From NCBI RefSeq assembly GCF_034047335.1, contig NZ_CP139137.1, positions 1,054,001 through 1,118,000 of the forward strand: a DNA stretch of 64,000 nucleotides, in the 5' to 3' direction. Position numbers and translations under genes: made by a program. Origin of the DNA: Chryseobacterium sp. JJR-5R. Its GTDB lineage: Bacteria; Bacteroidota; Bacteroidia; Flavobacteriales; Weeksellaceae. Below the pieces are notes generated by a model. That model ran no database searches and was not told the origin of the DNA. It saw only the letters and a list, made by a program, of their open reading frames with translations. Shown here piece by piece: positions 46,250 to 55,145 of the stretch; position 1 is the first letter of the stretch, and each line of letters begins with the position of its first letter.

Positions 46250-46873
46250 ATGAATATGAAGAATGTATTATTACCGGCATTTTACCTGCCGCCGATTTCA
46301 TGGTTCTCAGTATTTTTAAACCCTGAAAACGAAATTGTTTTTGAAAGGTTCGAAAGTTTTCCTAAGCAGACATACAGGAACAGGGCCAATATTTACGGAG
46401 CCAACGGGAAACTGTCATTAATCATCCCTATTGCCCATAACGGCAGAAGAGAGCTGAAAGATATAGAAATCTCCTACCGTGAAGACTGGAGAAACCTGCA
46501 CTGGAAATCCATCAAAACAGCTTATCAAGGTTCACCGTATTTCGAGTTTTATGAAGATAAACTCAGGAAAATATTTGATATTCAGGAAAAATACCTGCTG
46601 GATTTTAATCTGAAAGCACTGGAGGTGATCCAACAGATCCTGAAGACGGAAAAGGCATATTCTTTGAATGAAGAATACATCAAAAATCCGGAAGAAACCA
46701 GTTTCAGGGAAAAATTTTCAGCAAAGCTCCCATCAGAATTTGAAATGGATGAATATTATCAGACCTTTTCAGACAAGCTGGGATTTTTAAAAGATTTGTC
46801 AATTTTAGACCTGATCTGTAACAAAGGACCGGAATCTCTGACTTATATCAGAAATATTAAACAATTGTATTAA
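46250..46873 (+). CDS. WbqC-family protein
   Basis: 207 residues from the ATG at 46250. Family features: the N-terminal VLLPAFYLPPISWFSVFL, FPKQTYRNRANIYGANG, SLIIPIAHNG and YREDWRNLHWKSIKTAYQGSPYFEFYED. WbqC proteins occur in some O-antigen clusters, but most flavobacterial copies, like this one, lie behind lepB and have no proven role. The longer reading from 46220 uses a GTG with no family support. Confidence 0.88.
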   Translation: MNMKNVLLPAFYLPPISWFSVFLNPENEIVFERFESFPKQTYRNRANIYGANGKLSLIIPIAHNGRRELKDIEISYREDWRNLHWKSIKTAYQGSPYFEFYEDKLRKIFDIQEKYLLDFNLKALEVIQQILKTEKAYSLNEEYIKNPEETSFREKFSAKLPSEFEMDEYYQTFSDKLGFLKDLSILDLICNKGPESLTYIRNIKQLY

Positions 46874-46957
46874 TTTGAAATTGCCGTAACAGATGTATTG
46901 AACATATTCTGAAATCCGGTAATTTCATATAGCTTTAAATAAATAATTATACATCAT

Positions 46958-48634
46958 ATGAAAAAGGTATTGTTAGCTGCTGTTTTTTTAGCAGGATTCA
47001 GCTTTTCCTATGCTCAGGAGGCGAAAACGGGTGTTGATCCGAAAGAAGATAAAGATCTTATGACCTGGTATCATAAAGATTTTACGACATCAAAAGTATA
47101 CGGAGTCAATACGGAAAACGCATATAAATTTTTAGAGTCCAAGGGGCTTAAACCGAAAACGGTAGTGGTAGGCGTTCTGGACAGCGGGGTTCAGGTAGAC
47201 CACCCAGGACTGGTTAAAAATGTATGGTCAAACCCTAACGAAGTTCCGAACAACGGGAAAGATGATGACGGAAACGGATATATTGATGATATCCACGGAT
47301 GGAACTTCATCGGCGGGAAAAATGCCGATATTGACATCGATAATATGGAGGTTACCCGCGTGGTAAAGAAATACAAGCCTCTTTTTGAAGGCGACGATTC
47401 TGCAAAAAATAAAGAAAATCAGGCTAAAATGCCGGAAGATTTTGCGATGTACATGAAGGCTAAGGAACTTTTCACCAAGAAAAGCGTAGAAGCAAGGCAG
47501 AGCGTTCAGATGTATACCATGATCAATGATGCCATTCCTACAATGGTGAAATTATTGAACGGTAAACCGGTTACCCCTGAAAATGTTGCTGCCATAAAAC
47601 CTGCGGAACAGAAAGAAGCCATGGCTGCGCAGGTTCTTGCCCAGGTTTCACAAAGCCCTGAATTTAAAGGTAAATCTGCAGCTGAGTTTGAAAAAGCAAT
47701 GAAGGGGCAGATGAAGGAAGCACTGGATTATTTCGGGCCTCAGTCTAAACAGTATGATCTGGAGTATGATCCGAGAAAAGAAATCGTAGGAGATAATTAC
47801 GACAACTATGCTGAAAAATCGTACGGAAACAATCACTACGAAGGCCCTGACGCAGAACACGGAACCCACGTGGCAGGTATCATTGCAGGACTTCCGAACG
47901 GAAAAGAAGTTCAATACGGAGTTGCTTCAAAAGTTGCTAAAATCATGTCGGTAAGAACCGTGCCGAACGGTGACGAAAGAGATAAAGACGTAGCAAACGC
48001 CATCAGGTATGCTGTGGATAACGGTGCCAAAGTTTTAAATATGAGCTTCGGTAAGCCTGTTTCTCCGGGTAAAAATGTGGTTTGGGATGCTTTCAAATAT
48101 GCTCAAGATAAAGGCGTTCTTCTGGTAAAGGCAGCAGGAAATGAAAATGAAGATGTAGCGGAACATCTGGCTTATCCTACGAACTTCAAAAATGTGACTG
48201 ATGAAAAACCGTTTGTGAATAATGTGCTTGTGGTAGGGGCAAGCACCAATGACAACAATGCTTTAAGAGCAGGTTTCTCCAACTTCAACAAAAAAATGGT
48301 GGATGTTTTTGCTCCGGGACAGGAAATTTATTCCACTGTTCCTCATAATGAGTACAAATACCTGCAGGGAACGTCCATGGCTTCTCCGGTTGTAGCGGGA
48401 GCCGCAGCGGTGCTATTGGCTTATATGCCTAACCTGACGCCGGCTCAGGTCATTGAATCTCTGGTAAAATCCAGCAATACAAGCACAGCCAGCCAGTTTG
48501 CTGATTTCTCGCAGGCAGGCGGAGTAATTGATCTTAAGAAAGCGGCTGAATATGCTTATGCCAACTTTTACAATGGAAAGTCAGGTGCTGTAAAAAAAGC
48601 TGAAAAATCCGCAAAAAAGAAGACTAAAAAATAA
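46958..48634 (+). CDS. S8-family serine peptidase (subtilase) with long insertion
   Basis: Exported protease of 558 residues; signal peptide about 1-19 (FSYAQ). Catalytic triad: Asp75 in VGVLDSGVQVDHPG, His301 in AEHGTHVAGIIAG, Ser473 in QGTSMASPVVAGAAA. Asp and His are 226 residues apart, against about 30 in subtilisin, because of a helical, charged insertion. There is no propeptide-like domain of normal length and no type IX sorting domain; the tail is Lys/Ala-rich (KKAEKSAKKKTKK). Probably periplasmic. Family secure. Confidence 0.93.
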   Translation: MKKVLLAAVFLAGFSFSYAQEAKTGVDPKEDKDLMTWYHKDFTTSKVYGVNTENAYKFLESKGLKPKTVVVGVLDSGVQVDHPGLVKNVWSNPNEVPNNGKDDDGNGYIDDIHGWNFIGGKNADIDIDNMEVTRVVKKYKPLFEGDDSAKNKENQAKMPEDFAMYMKAKELFTKKSVEARQSVQMYTMINDAIPTMVKLLNGKPVTPENVAAIKPAEQKEAMAAQVLAQVSQSPEFKGKSAAEFEKAMKGQMKEALDYFGPQSKQYDLEYDPRKEIVGDNYDNYAEKSYGNNHYEGPDAEHGTHVAGIIAGLPNGKEVQYGVASKVAKIMSVRTVPNGDERDKDVANAIRYAVDNGAKVLNMSFGKPVSPGKNVVWDAFKYAQDKGVLLVKAAGNENEDVAEHLAYPTNFKNVTDEKPFVNNVLVVGASTNDNNALRAGFSNFNKKMVDVFAPGQEIYSTVPHNEYKYLQGTSMASPVVAGAAAVLLAYMPNLTPAQVIESLVKSSNTSTASQFADFSQAGGVIDLKKAAEYAYANFYNGKSGAVKKAEKSAKKKTKK

Positions 48635-48664
48635 CATACCCTTCTGTATTTAAGGTTGAATCAT

Positions 48665-48693
48665 AAAAAGTCCGGAATTTCCGGGCTTTTTTT
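48665..48693 (+). terminator. terminator after the subtilase gene
   Basis: AAAAGTCCGG pairs with CCGGGCTTTT (one G-U) around AATTT, then T run. Confidence 0.8.
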
Positions 48694-48705
48694 ATTTCCG
48701 TATTT

Positions 48706-48713
48706 TAATTTTG
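48706..48713 (+). promoter_or_regulatory. -7 element of the lipocalin-like gene
   Basis: TAATTTTG, 46 bases before the ATG at 48760. Confidence 0.5.
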
Positions 48714-48759
48714 GCACGGTTTTTTGTGACTTATAGATAACAAAATAATAAACAACAAA

Positions 48760-49254
48760 ATGAAAAAGTTACTATTTGCAGGGATGTTGGGAGCGTCATT
48801 CTTTGCAGTGTCTTGTTCCGGAGTCAAAAATGCACAGACGGCCCAAACCCAAAGATCTGAATTTCTTAAAATGAAAGGTGACTGGCAGATTGTCAGCATC
48901 AATTATGATAAACAGTTTAAAATCAAGCCCTTTGATGAAGGTGTTGATGCACAGTGCTTCGTAGGGAGCCACTGGAGGCTGATTCCGAATAACTGGACGG
49001 GAGCTTATACTTTAAACGGAGGCGGGACATGCGGAGCCGGATTTACACAGCCGATTAAAATTGATGTTGTGAGTGGCAATACATTCAGCTTTAAGAAAAT
49101 TGCTGACGGGACCAAAGCCAAACAAAATACCGTAGGGTATACTTTAACTTTAATAAACCAGGCAACAGATCAGTTCTCTTTAGAACAGAATGTTCCTTTC
49201 GACGGAGAAAATGTAAGGGTTACTTACAACTTCGAAAGAGCCGGAATGAAATAA
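48760..49254 (+). CDS. lipocalin-like lipoprotein
   Basis: 164 residues. Lipoprotein signal with Cys in FFAVSCSG (about residue 19). The body shows an N-terminal MKGDWQIVSI opening like lipocalin-family lipoproteins of Bacteroidetes and alternating strands with two cysteines (DAQCFVGSHW, GGGTCGAGF) that may pair. Ligand unknown. The OmpA-type gene starts 21 bases later, so both are probably one operon for the outer membrane. Confidence 0.8.
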   Translation: MKKLLFAGMLGASFFAVSCSGVKNAQTAQTQRSEFLKMKGDWQIVSINYDKQFKIKPFDEGVDAQCFVGSHWRLIPNNWTGAYTLNGGGTCGAGFTQPIKIDVVSGNTFSFKKIADGTKAKQNTVGYTLTLINQATDQFSLEQNVPFDGENVRVTYNFERAGMK

Positions 49255-49275
49255 ATAACTTAAACATTAAACAAA

Positions 49276-49965
49276 ATGAAATTTACTAAAACATACATAG
49301 GAGCACTTTTCTTATCATCAGCTTTGTTGCTGACCAGCTGTGAGGCAGTACAGAATTCCAATCACCAGCAGAGAGGTACTGCAGTAGGGGTGGCATCCGG
49401 AGCTGTGCTGGGAGGAATCTTAGGGAATAACGTAGGAAGAGGAGGAAACGGTGCAATCGGTGCCGTACTTGGAGGTATTGTAGGTGGCGTTGCCGGGAAT
49501 GTGATCGGTAATAAAATGGATAAGCAGGCGAGAGAGATTAAAGAGACCTTGCCGGGGGCTGAAGTGGAAAGAGTAGGGGATGGTATTAAAATCACACTGA
49601 ATGAAAGCATCGTTAACTTTGATTTTAATTCTTCCGCATTAACCAGCGTTGCCAAAACAAACTTAGATAAACTGGCTCAGGTCTTAACCAATAATCCTGA
49701 TACAAACATTAATATCTACGGACATACAGACAGCAAAGGTACAGACGAATACAATATGAACCTTTCCGAAAGAAGAGCGGATGCCGTAAGATCTTACCTA
49801 TCTGGAAAAGGAATTGCATCGGGTAGGTTGTTTGCAAAAGGGGAAGGAGAAGCCATGCCGGTTGCTACCAATGATACAGATGCAGGGAGAGCAAAAAACA
49901 GAAGAGTGGAATTTGCAATTACCGCGAACGAAAAAATGATTAATGAAGCTCAGCAGGGGCAGTAA
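49276..49965 (+). CDS. OmpA-family lipoprotein with glycine-zipper segment
   Basis: 229 residues. Lipoprotein signal (LLLTSCEAV, Cys about residue 22). Residues about 33-75 form a Gly-zipper (VASGAVLGGILGNNVGRGGN, AVLGGIVGGVAGNVIGNKMD). An OmpA C-terminal peptidoglycan-binding domain covers about residues 105-220: VNFDFNSSALT, NIYGHTDSKGTDEYNMNLSE then RRADAV, and AKNRRVEFAI. It anchors the outer membrane to the wall; it resembles YiaD-type lipoproteins. Confidence 0.93.
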   Translation: MKFTKTYIGALFLSSALLLTSCEAVQNSNHQQRGTAVGVASGAVLGGILGNNVGRGGNGAIGAVLGGIVGGVAGNVIGNKMDKQAREIKETLPGAEVERVGDGIKITLNESIVNFDFNSSALTSVAKTNLDKLAQVLTNNPDTNINIYGHTDSKGTDEYNMNLSERRADAVRSYLSGKGIASGRLFAKGEGEAMPVATNDTDAGRAKNRRVEFAITANEKMINEAQQGQ

Positions 49966-49990
49966 TTATTTAACATATAAATATTTTCTA

Positions 49991-50018
49991 AAATAACCGC
50001 TTTTGCGGTTATTTTTAT
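49991..50018 (+). terminator. terminator after the OmpA-family gene
   Basis: AAATAACCGC and GCGGTTATTT with loop TTTT, T-rich after. Confidence 0.85.
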
Positions 50019-50046
50019 ATTTTTATGCTGCTATTTTTTAAATCAC

Positions 50047-50054
50047 TATTTTTG
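50047..50054 (+). promoter_or_regulatory. -7 element of the ubiA-dprE operon
   Basis: TATTTTTG followed by C, 17 bases before the ATG at 50072. Confidence 0.55.
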
Positions 50055-50071
50055 CATCTGAACTCGCATAA

Positions 50072-50959
50072 ATGAAGAAATATTTAAAACTGCTCCGTGT
50101 GGAGCAATGGGTGAAAAACCTGTTTGTTTTTGTTCCTCTGTTCTTTTCAGGTAATATCAAAAACCTTGATTTACTGACTAAAAGTGTTTTTGCTTTTATC
50201 ATCTTCTCATTAGCAGCCAGCGTTGTTTATATTTTAAATGACTACAATGATATTGAAGCAGACAGAAAACATCCGGAAAAAAGAAAAAGGCCATTAGCTA
50301 GCGGTGCAATCTCAAAACCGCAGGCCATAGGTATCTTTGCAGGGCTTGTTATTGCAGACATAGCACTGGTATTTTTTGCCCAGGCTTATTTTCAGGAAAA
50401 CTTATGGAAGTTTGCGACCATCGTAGGCTTTTATTTTGTAATGAACCTTGCCTATACCTTTAAATTAAAGCATGTTCCTATTATTGATATTTCAATTATC
50501 GCCATCGGTTTTGTACTCAGGGTACTGGCCGGAGGATACATGACGGGGATCAGCATCTCACAGTGGGCTATCCTGCTGACTTTTGTCCTGGCATTGGTAC
50601 TGGCCATAGGCAAGCGGAGAGGAGAATTGATCAATGCACAGGTCTCAGGAAAAACAAGGCGGGCACTGGATGGGTATAATGTACAGTTTGCAGATATTGC
50701 CCTTTCTATTTCCGTAACACTGGCCATTATGTGTTACCTGATGTTTACATTGTCACCCGAAGTGCAGGCAAGATTCCATTCCCGGGTTTTTTATACCGTG
50801 ATTTTTGTTGTTTTTGCTTTTTTAAGATACCTGCAGCAGACCCTGGTATACAACAGGACAGAATCTCCTACCAAAATTGTTTACAGAGACAGATATATCC
50901 AGATCACATTATTATTGTGGGTTGCTGCATTTTTAATTCAAATCTACTTTAAAAAATGA
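50072..50959 (+). CDS. UbiA-family decaprenyl-phosphate phosphoribosyltransferase-like
   Basis: Predicted to move 5-phosphoribose from PRPP onto a polyprenyl phosphate. The protein has 295 residues, about nine membrane spans. The first Asp-rich motif is NDYNDIEADRKHPEKRKRP from residue 56, with the HPxKxxRP ending typical of the DPPR-synthase branch (mycobacterial Rv3806c) rather than quinone prenyltransferases. The opening LRVEQWVKNLFVFVPLFF also matches. The gene overlaps the DprE1-like gene by four bases (ATGA), which fits the same pathway. Confidence 0.88.
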   Translation: MKKYLKLLRVEQWVKNLFVFVPLFFSGNIKNLDLLTKSVFAFIIFSLAASVVYILNDYNDIEADRKHPEKRKRPLASGAISKPQAIGIFAGLVIADIALVFFAQAYFQENLWKFATIVGFYFVMNLAYTFKLKHVPIIDISIIAIGFVLRVLAGGYMTGISISQWAILLTFVLALVLAIGKRRGELINAQVSGKTRRALDGYNVQFADIALSISVTLAIMCYLMFTLSPEVQARFHSRVFYTVIFVVFAFLRYLQQTLVYNRTESPTKIVYRDRYIQITLLLWVAAFLIQIYFKK

Positions 50960-52272
50960 AGCCGAATTTTATACAGAAGGTCACCAATTGGGGCAATTAT
51001 CCCATAGTGGAAAAAGAAATGAAGTCGGATGACAGTTTCCGGAAAATAAAAGAATTTATACGGGATCATAATGAAGTCATCGCAAGAGGAAACGGCAGAT
51101 GTTATGGTGATGCTTCATTGGGAGAACATATATTTTCAACGAAAAAATTAAATAAATTCATTAGTTTTGACCGCCTGAACGGGGTTATTGAGTGTGAATC
51201 CGGCGTTCTTCTTTCGGACGTGCTCGAGATTTCGGTTCCGCAGGGATATTTCCTGTATGTAACGCCGGGGACGAAATTCGTTTCTGTAGGCGGAGCCATT
51301 GCATCTGATGTGCACGGAAAAAACCACCATGCAGAAGGCTGTTTTTCAGAATATGTCATCGAATTTAAACTGATGGTTGAAAACGGTGAAATCATCACCT
51401 GTTCAAGAGAGGAAAATGCAGATAAATTCTGGTCTGCCATTGGAGGAATGGGACTAACCGGAATCATACTGACGGCAAAATTCAAGCTTAAAAATATAGA
51501 ATCTGCTTACATCCGCCAGGAAAGCATCAAAGCAGAAAACCTGGATGAAATTTTCAGGCTGTTTGATGAAAGTGAAAGCTGGACGTATACCGTAGCCTGG
51601 ATCGACTGTCTTCAGAAAGGGAAAAATATAGGAAGAAGTATCCTCATGAGAGGGGAACACGCTTTTCAGCATGAGCTTCCTCAGAATCTAAGAGAGAAGC
51701 CTCTGCGGTTAAAGAAGAAGTTTGAGCCGACAGTCCCTTTCTACTTTCCGGGGTTTGTTTTAAATGCCCTTACAGTAAAGCTCTTCAATCTGCTGTATTT
51801 TAACAAGCAGAGAAAAAAAGAGATTAACAATTTCACCGACTACGAAACATTTTTCTACCCTTTGGATGCCGTTCATGAATGGAACAGGATCTACGGGAAA
51901 TCAGGGTTTATCCAGTACCAGATGGTGATTCCTAAGGAAACCGGCAAAGAAGGGATGAGGAAAATCCTGGAAACCATTGCCCACAGCGGAAACGGGTCTT
52001 TTTTAGCCGTTCTTAAGCTGTTTGGCAGACACAATCCGGAAGCTTATAATTCTTTCCCTGTGGAAGGCTATACGCTTGCCCTGGACTTTAAGGTCAACTC
52101 AAAACTGAAAAAACTGGTAGATCAGCTCGACCAGATTGTAGAAGAATTCGGCGGCAGGATTTACCTTACCAAAGACAGCATGAGCAGGTCTTCCCTTACA
52201 AATTACCTTAGGAATACCGAAAGCTCAAAATTTGTGTCCTTACAGCACAAAAGAATCTTAAATAACAAGTAA
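50956..52272 (+). CDS. DprE1-like FAD-dependent oxidase
   Basis: Predicted oxidation of polyprenyl-phospho-ribose at C2', first half of the epimerisation to arabinose. The protein has 438 residues. The FAD-binding N-terminal part has ARGNGRCYGDASL and YVTPGTKFVSVGGAIASDVH then GKNHH (the G-K-N-HH stretch is DprE1-like). In the C-terminal part the benzothiazinone-target Cys of M. tuberculosis DprE1 (C387) aligns with Ala375 in EGYTLALDF, while the catalytic Lys aligns with Lys406 in YLTKDSMS. Overlaps ubiA and lies six bases before the SDR gene. Confidence 0.88.
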   Translation: MKPNFIQKVTNWGNYPIVEKEMKSDDSFRKIKEFIRDHNEVIARGNGRCYGDASLGEHIFSTKKLNKFISFDRLNGVIECESGVLLSDVLEISVPQGYFLYVTPGTKFVSVGGAIASDVHGKNHHAEGCFSEYVIEFKLMVENGEIITCSREENADKFWSAIGGMGLTGIILTAKFKLKNIESAYIRQESIKAENLDEIFRLFDESESWTYTVAWIDCLQKGKNIGRSILMRGEHAFQHELPQNLREKPLRLKKKFEPTVPFYFPGFVLNALTVKLFNLLYFNKQRKKEINNFTDYETFFYPLDAVHEWNRIYGKSGFIQYQMVIPKETGKEGMRKILETIAHSGNGSFLAVLKLFGRHNPEAYNSFPVEGYTLALDFKVNSKLKKLVDQLDQIVEEFGGRIYLTKDSMSRSSLTNYLRNTESSKFVSLQHKRILNNK

Positions 52273-52277
52273 ATCAA

Positions 52278-53003
52278 ATGATCGTTTTAGGAAGTACATC
52301 GGAAGTTGCTCAGGCTTTTGTGGAAGAAGCCCTCAACAAAGGAGAAAAATTTGAAAAAATCTATCTGTTAACCTCAAACAGAGAAACTACCGAAAGATTT
52401 GCACGGCATATTGATGTGAAGTTTCTTCAGCAGGCAGAAGTTATTGAACTGGACCTGATGAAAGAAATCGATTATACACGGTTTGAAAAGATCAGTTCCG
52501 GGCTTTTGTTCTGTGCAACCGGTTATCTGGGTGAAGGAACTGAAGAAGGTTTATATGATAATAAAAATACCGAAAGGATTATTGATATCAATTACTCCAA
52601 ATTGGTTCCTGTAATGAATTATTTTGCCCACAAATTCGAAAGCAGAAGATCAGGAACCATCATCGGGCTTTCATCTGTAGCAGGTGACCGCGGCAGGCAG
52701 AGTAATTTTATTTACGGGAGCGCTAAAGCAGCATTTACCGCTTACCTGAGTGGGCTGAGGAATTATCTTTTTGATAAAAAAGTGCATGTCATGACGGTAA
52801 AACCCGGATTTATGGCAACCAAAATGACCGAAGGGCTGCCGCTGAACCCGAAATTAACGGCCACCCCGAAACAGGCTGCCGCTTCTATTTTTGCAGCCTA
52901 TAAAAAACAGAAGAATGTTGCTTATGTATTGCCGATATGGGGAATCATTATGATGATCATCAGGAATATCCCTGAATTTATATTCAAGAAACTGAAGCTT
53001 TGA
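52278..53003 (+). CDS. DprE2-like short-chain reductase
   Basis: Predicted NADH-dependent reduction of the 2'-keto intermediate, completing the ribose-to-arabinose epimerisation. The protein has 241 residues with the nucleotide motif VLGSTSEVAQAF at the very N-terminus, then FCATGYLGEG and the Ser-Tyr-Lys set in LSSVAGDRGRQ ... YGSAKAA. A C-terminal hydrophobic stretch (PIWGIIMMIIRNIPEF) is like that of DprE2. The near-contiguous order ubiA-dprE1-dprE2 supports the assignment more than sequence alone does. Confidence 0.87.
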   Translation: MIVLGSTSEVAQAFVEEALNKGEKFEKIYLLTSNRETTERFARHIDVKFLQQAEVIELDLMKEIDYTRFEKISSGLLFCATGYLGEGTEEGLYDNKNTERIIDINYSKLVPVMNYFAHKFESRRSGTIIGLSSVAGDRGRQSNFIYGSAKAAFTAYLSGLRNYLFDKKVHVMTVKPGFMATKMTEGLPLNPKLTATPKQAAASIFAAYKKQKNVAYVLPIWGIIMMIIRNIPEFIFKKLKL

Positions 53004-53149
53004 TCTGACAGATTAAAAACCTTCATTTTTAAAAAAAAAAATAAGAAAAGGTAGAATACAGACGTTATCAATACGCTTATGCTTTAAATTTATCCTGCTC
53101 TGTTGCATTCAACCGGTAAGATTTTAAACGGATTGAAGGGCTTCTGAAA

Positions 53150-53157
53150 TATATTTG
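53150..53157 (+). promoter_or_regulatory. -7 element of the HAD hydrolase gene
   Basis: TATATTTG followed by C, 36 bases before the ATG at 53193, so this gene can be transcribed on its own. Confidence 0.55.
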
Positions 53158-53192
53158 CAGCCTTTATGTTAAATAAAAATTAATTAAAATAA

Positions 53193-53780
53193 ATGAAAAA
53201 ACTGTATTGCTTTGATTTTGATGGTACATTAACTTACAAGGATACGATGTTTATGTATCTGAAATTTTATGATCCCACAAAATTCCGGCTGCAGTTTCTA
53301 AGACATGTTCCGCTTTTTATTTTATTGAAACTGAAGCTTGCTGAAACGGAAAAGGTAAAGAAAAGCTTTATCGGATCCATTCTCAAAGGACAGACCCGGG
53401 AAAAAATTGAAAAAAAATCCCTCCAGTTTTTTGAAGCGCACTATCCTAAAATTGTCCGGGAAAATGCACTGGATTTTATCCGGAATATTGACCGTGAAAA
53501 TACCCAAAGCCTTATGGTTACCGCTTCACTTGACATTTGGGCAAAACCTTTTGCAGACGCCTTTCAGATGCAGCTCGTTTCCACAAAAGCAGAATTTAAA
53601 AACGGTATTTTTACCGGGAATTTCATTGGCAGAAACTGCAACGGAAAAGAGAAACTGGAAAGAATCCGGTCTGAAATCAGCGATACCAGATATGATAAAA
53701 TTATCGCATTCGGGGATACTTCCGGAGATAAGCCGATGCTTGCCTGGGCAAATGAGGGACATTATCAATTTTTTCACTAA
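53193..53780 (+). CDS. HAD-superfamily subfamily IB phosphatase
   Basis: 195 residues. Nucleophile and acid Asp8 and Asp10 in FDFDGTLT, motif II LMVTASLD, motif IV FGDTSGDKPML. Subfamily IB cap between motifs (helical, residues about 20-85). SerB-like proteins of this type dephosphorylate serine phosphate or sugar-lipid phosphates. It follows dprE2 after 190 bases on the same strand, so it is a candidate for the 5'-phosphate removal step between the UbiA and DprE1 reactions. That role is inferred from position only. Confidence 0.85.
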   Translation: MKKLYCFDFDGTLTYKDTMFMYLKFYDPTKFRLQFLRHVPLFILLKLKLAETEKVKKSFIGSILKGQTREKIEKKSLQFFEAHYPKIVRENALDFIRNIDRENTQSLMVTASLDIWAKPFADAFQMQLVSTKAEFKNGIFTGNFIGRNCNGKEKLERIRSEISDTRYDKIIAFGDTSGDKPMLAWANEGHYQFFH

Positions 53781-53885
53781 TTTTGAACAGTGAAATTAGA
53801 TTGATAAGAATTCAGGCAGATAATTGTTTTTTCCTTACAATCAGAACTGTTACATATTCCGTACAAATTAAATATTCAAAGTGAA

Positions 53886-55061
53886 ATGAATAAAATATAC
53901 CTAGATAACGCTGCTACAACGCCTCTTTCGGAAGAAGTTATCGATGCAATGGTGGGGACCATGAGAATGAATTTCGGTAACCCGTCTTCAACGCATAGTT
54001 TCGGACAGGAAGCAAAGATCCTTATCGAAAACGTAAGGCGTCAGGTGGCAGACTATCTCCATGTGACCCCGGCTGAGATCATCTTTACCTCGTGCGGTAC
54101 AGAATCCAACAACATGATCATCAAATCCTGTGTTGAACATCTTGGCGTAGAAAGGATCATCAGTTCCCCTCTGGAGCATAAATGCGTATCTGAAAGTATC
54201 CTGGATATGAAAAGCAGAAAAGGGGTGGAGGTAAACTATATCCGTCCCAATCAGAAAGGGGATATTGACCTTCACAAGCTGGAAGAGCTTTTAAAAGCTT
54301 CCGATAAGAAAACGTTGGTAAGCCTGATGCATGTTAACAACGAGATCGGAAATATTTATGACATTAAAAAAATAGCAGAGCTGTGCAAGGAAAACAATGC
54401 GCTTTTCCATTCTGATACGGTACAGACTATGGCGCACATGAATCTGGATTTCTCCGATATAAAGGTTGATTTTGCTTCGTGCAGTGCCCATAAGTTTCAC
54501 GGACCTAAAGGCGTGGGTTTTGCCTTTATCAGGAAGTCCAGCGGTTTGAAGGGGATTATTACAGGAGGCCCTCAGGAAAGAACGTTGAGAGCAGGTACGG
54601 AAAACGTAGCGGGAATTGTCGGTCTGGGGAAAGCTTTGGAACTGTCTCTTGCCCACCTGGAAGACTATACCATCCATATGCAGGAAATCAAAAGATATGC
54701 TGCCGAAAAGCTTACAGCAGAAATTCCCGGGATTAAATTCAACGGGAGAAGTGCTGAGATGGAAAACAGCCTTTATACGGTTTTAAGTGCTTTATTGCCT
54801 TACAAAAATCCGTTGATCGGGCTTCAGCTGGACATGAAAGGGATTGCGGTTTCTCAGGGCAGTGCATGTTCATCAGGGGCATCCAGGCCTTCAATGGTAA
54901 TGATGATGGTTTTATCAGAAGATGAAATGGATGACTGTACACCGCTGAGGATCTCATTCAGCCATATGACGACCAAGGAAGATATCGATGCGCTGGCTGA
55001 TGCCCTGAAGGAAATTTCGGAAGGTTTTGTTATAGAAAATACAAATGTTGAGCATAGATAA
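53886..55061 (+). CDS. cysteine desulfurase (NifS/IscS family)
   Basis: PLP enzyme taking sulfur from cysteine for Fe-S clusters or tRNA thiolation. The protein has 391 residues. N-terminal IYLDNAATTPL, then FTSCGTESNN, the PLP lysine Lys203 in CSAHKFHGPKG, and the sulfur-carrying Cys328 in GSACSSGASRPS. The ACSSGASRP loop is of the IscS/NifS group I type. No IscU or SufE-type gene is adjacent. Single gene with a short gap to trxA. Confidence 0.93.
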   Translation: MNKIYLDNAATTPLSEEVIDAMVGTMRMNFGNPSSTHSFGQEAKILIENVRRQVADYLHVTPAEIIFTSCGTESNNMIIKSCVEHLGVERIISSPLEHKCVSESILDMKSRKGVEVNYIRPNQKGDIDLHKLEELLKASDKKTLVSLMHVNNEIGNIYDIKKIAELCKENNALFHSDTVQTMAHMNLDFSDIKVDFASCSAHKFHGPKGVGFAFIRKSSGLKGIITGGPQERTLRAGTENVAGIVGLGKALELSLAHLEDYTIHMQEIKRYAAEKLTAEIPGIKFNGRSAEMENSLYTVLSALLPYKNPLIGLQLDMKGIAVSQGSACSSGASRPSMVMMMVLSEDEMDDCTPLRISFSHMTTKEDIDALADALKEISEGFVIENTNVEHR

Positions 55062-55080
55062 CAATATGCTGCAAATGGTG

Positions 55081-55088
55081 TAATTTTG
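55081..55088 (+). promoter_or_regulatory. -7 element of trxA
   Basis: TAATTTTG; it lies inside an upstream in-frame extension, so the ATG at 55146 is preferred to a start at 55086. Confidence 0.55.
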
Positions 55089-55145
55089 GTGGCATATTTA
55101 ACAAAGGAACAGTTAGAAATAATATTAATTAATAAAAAAAATAAA

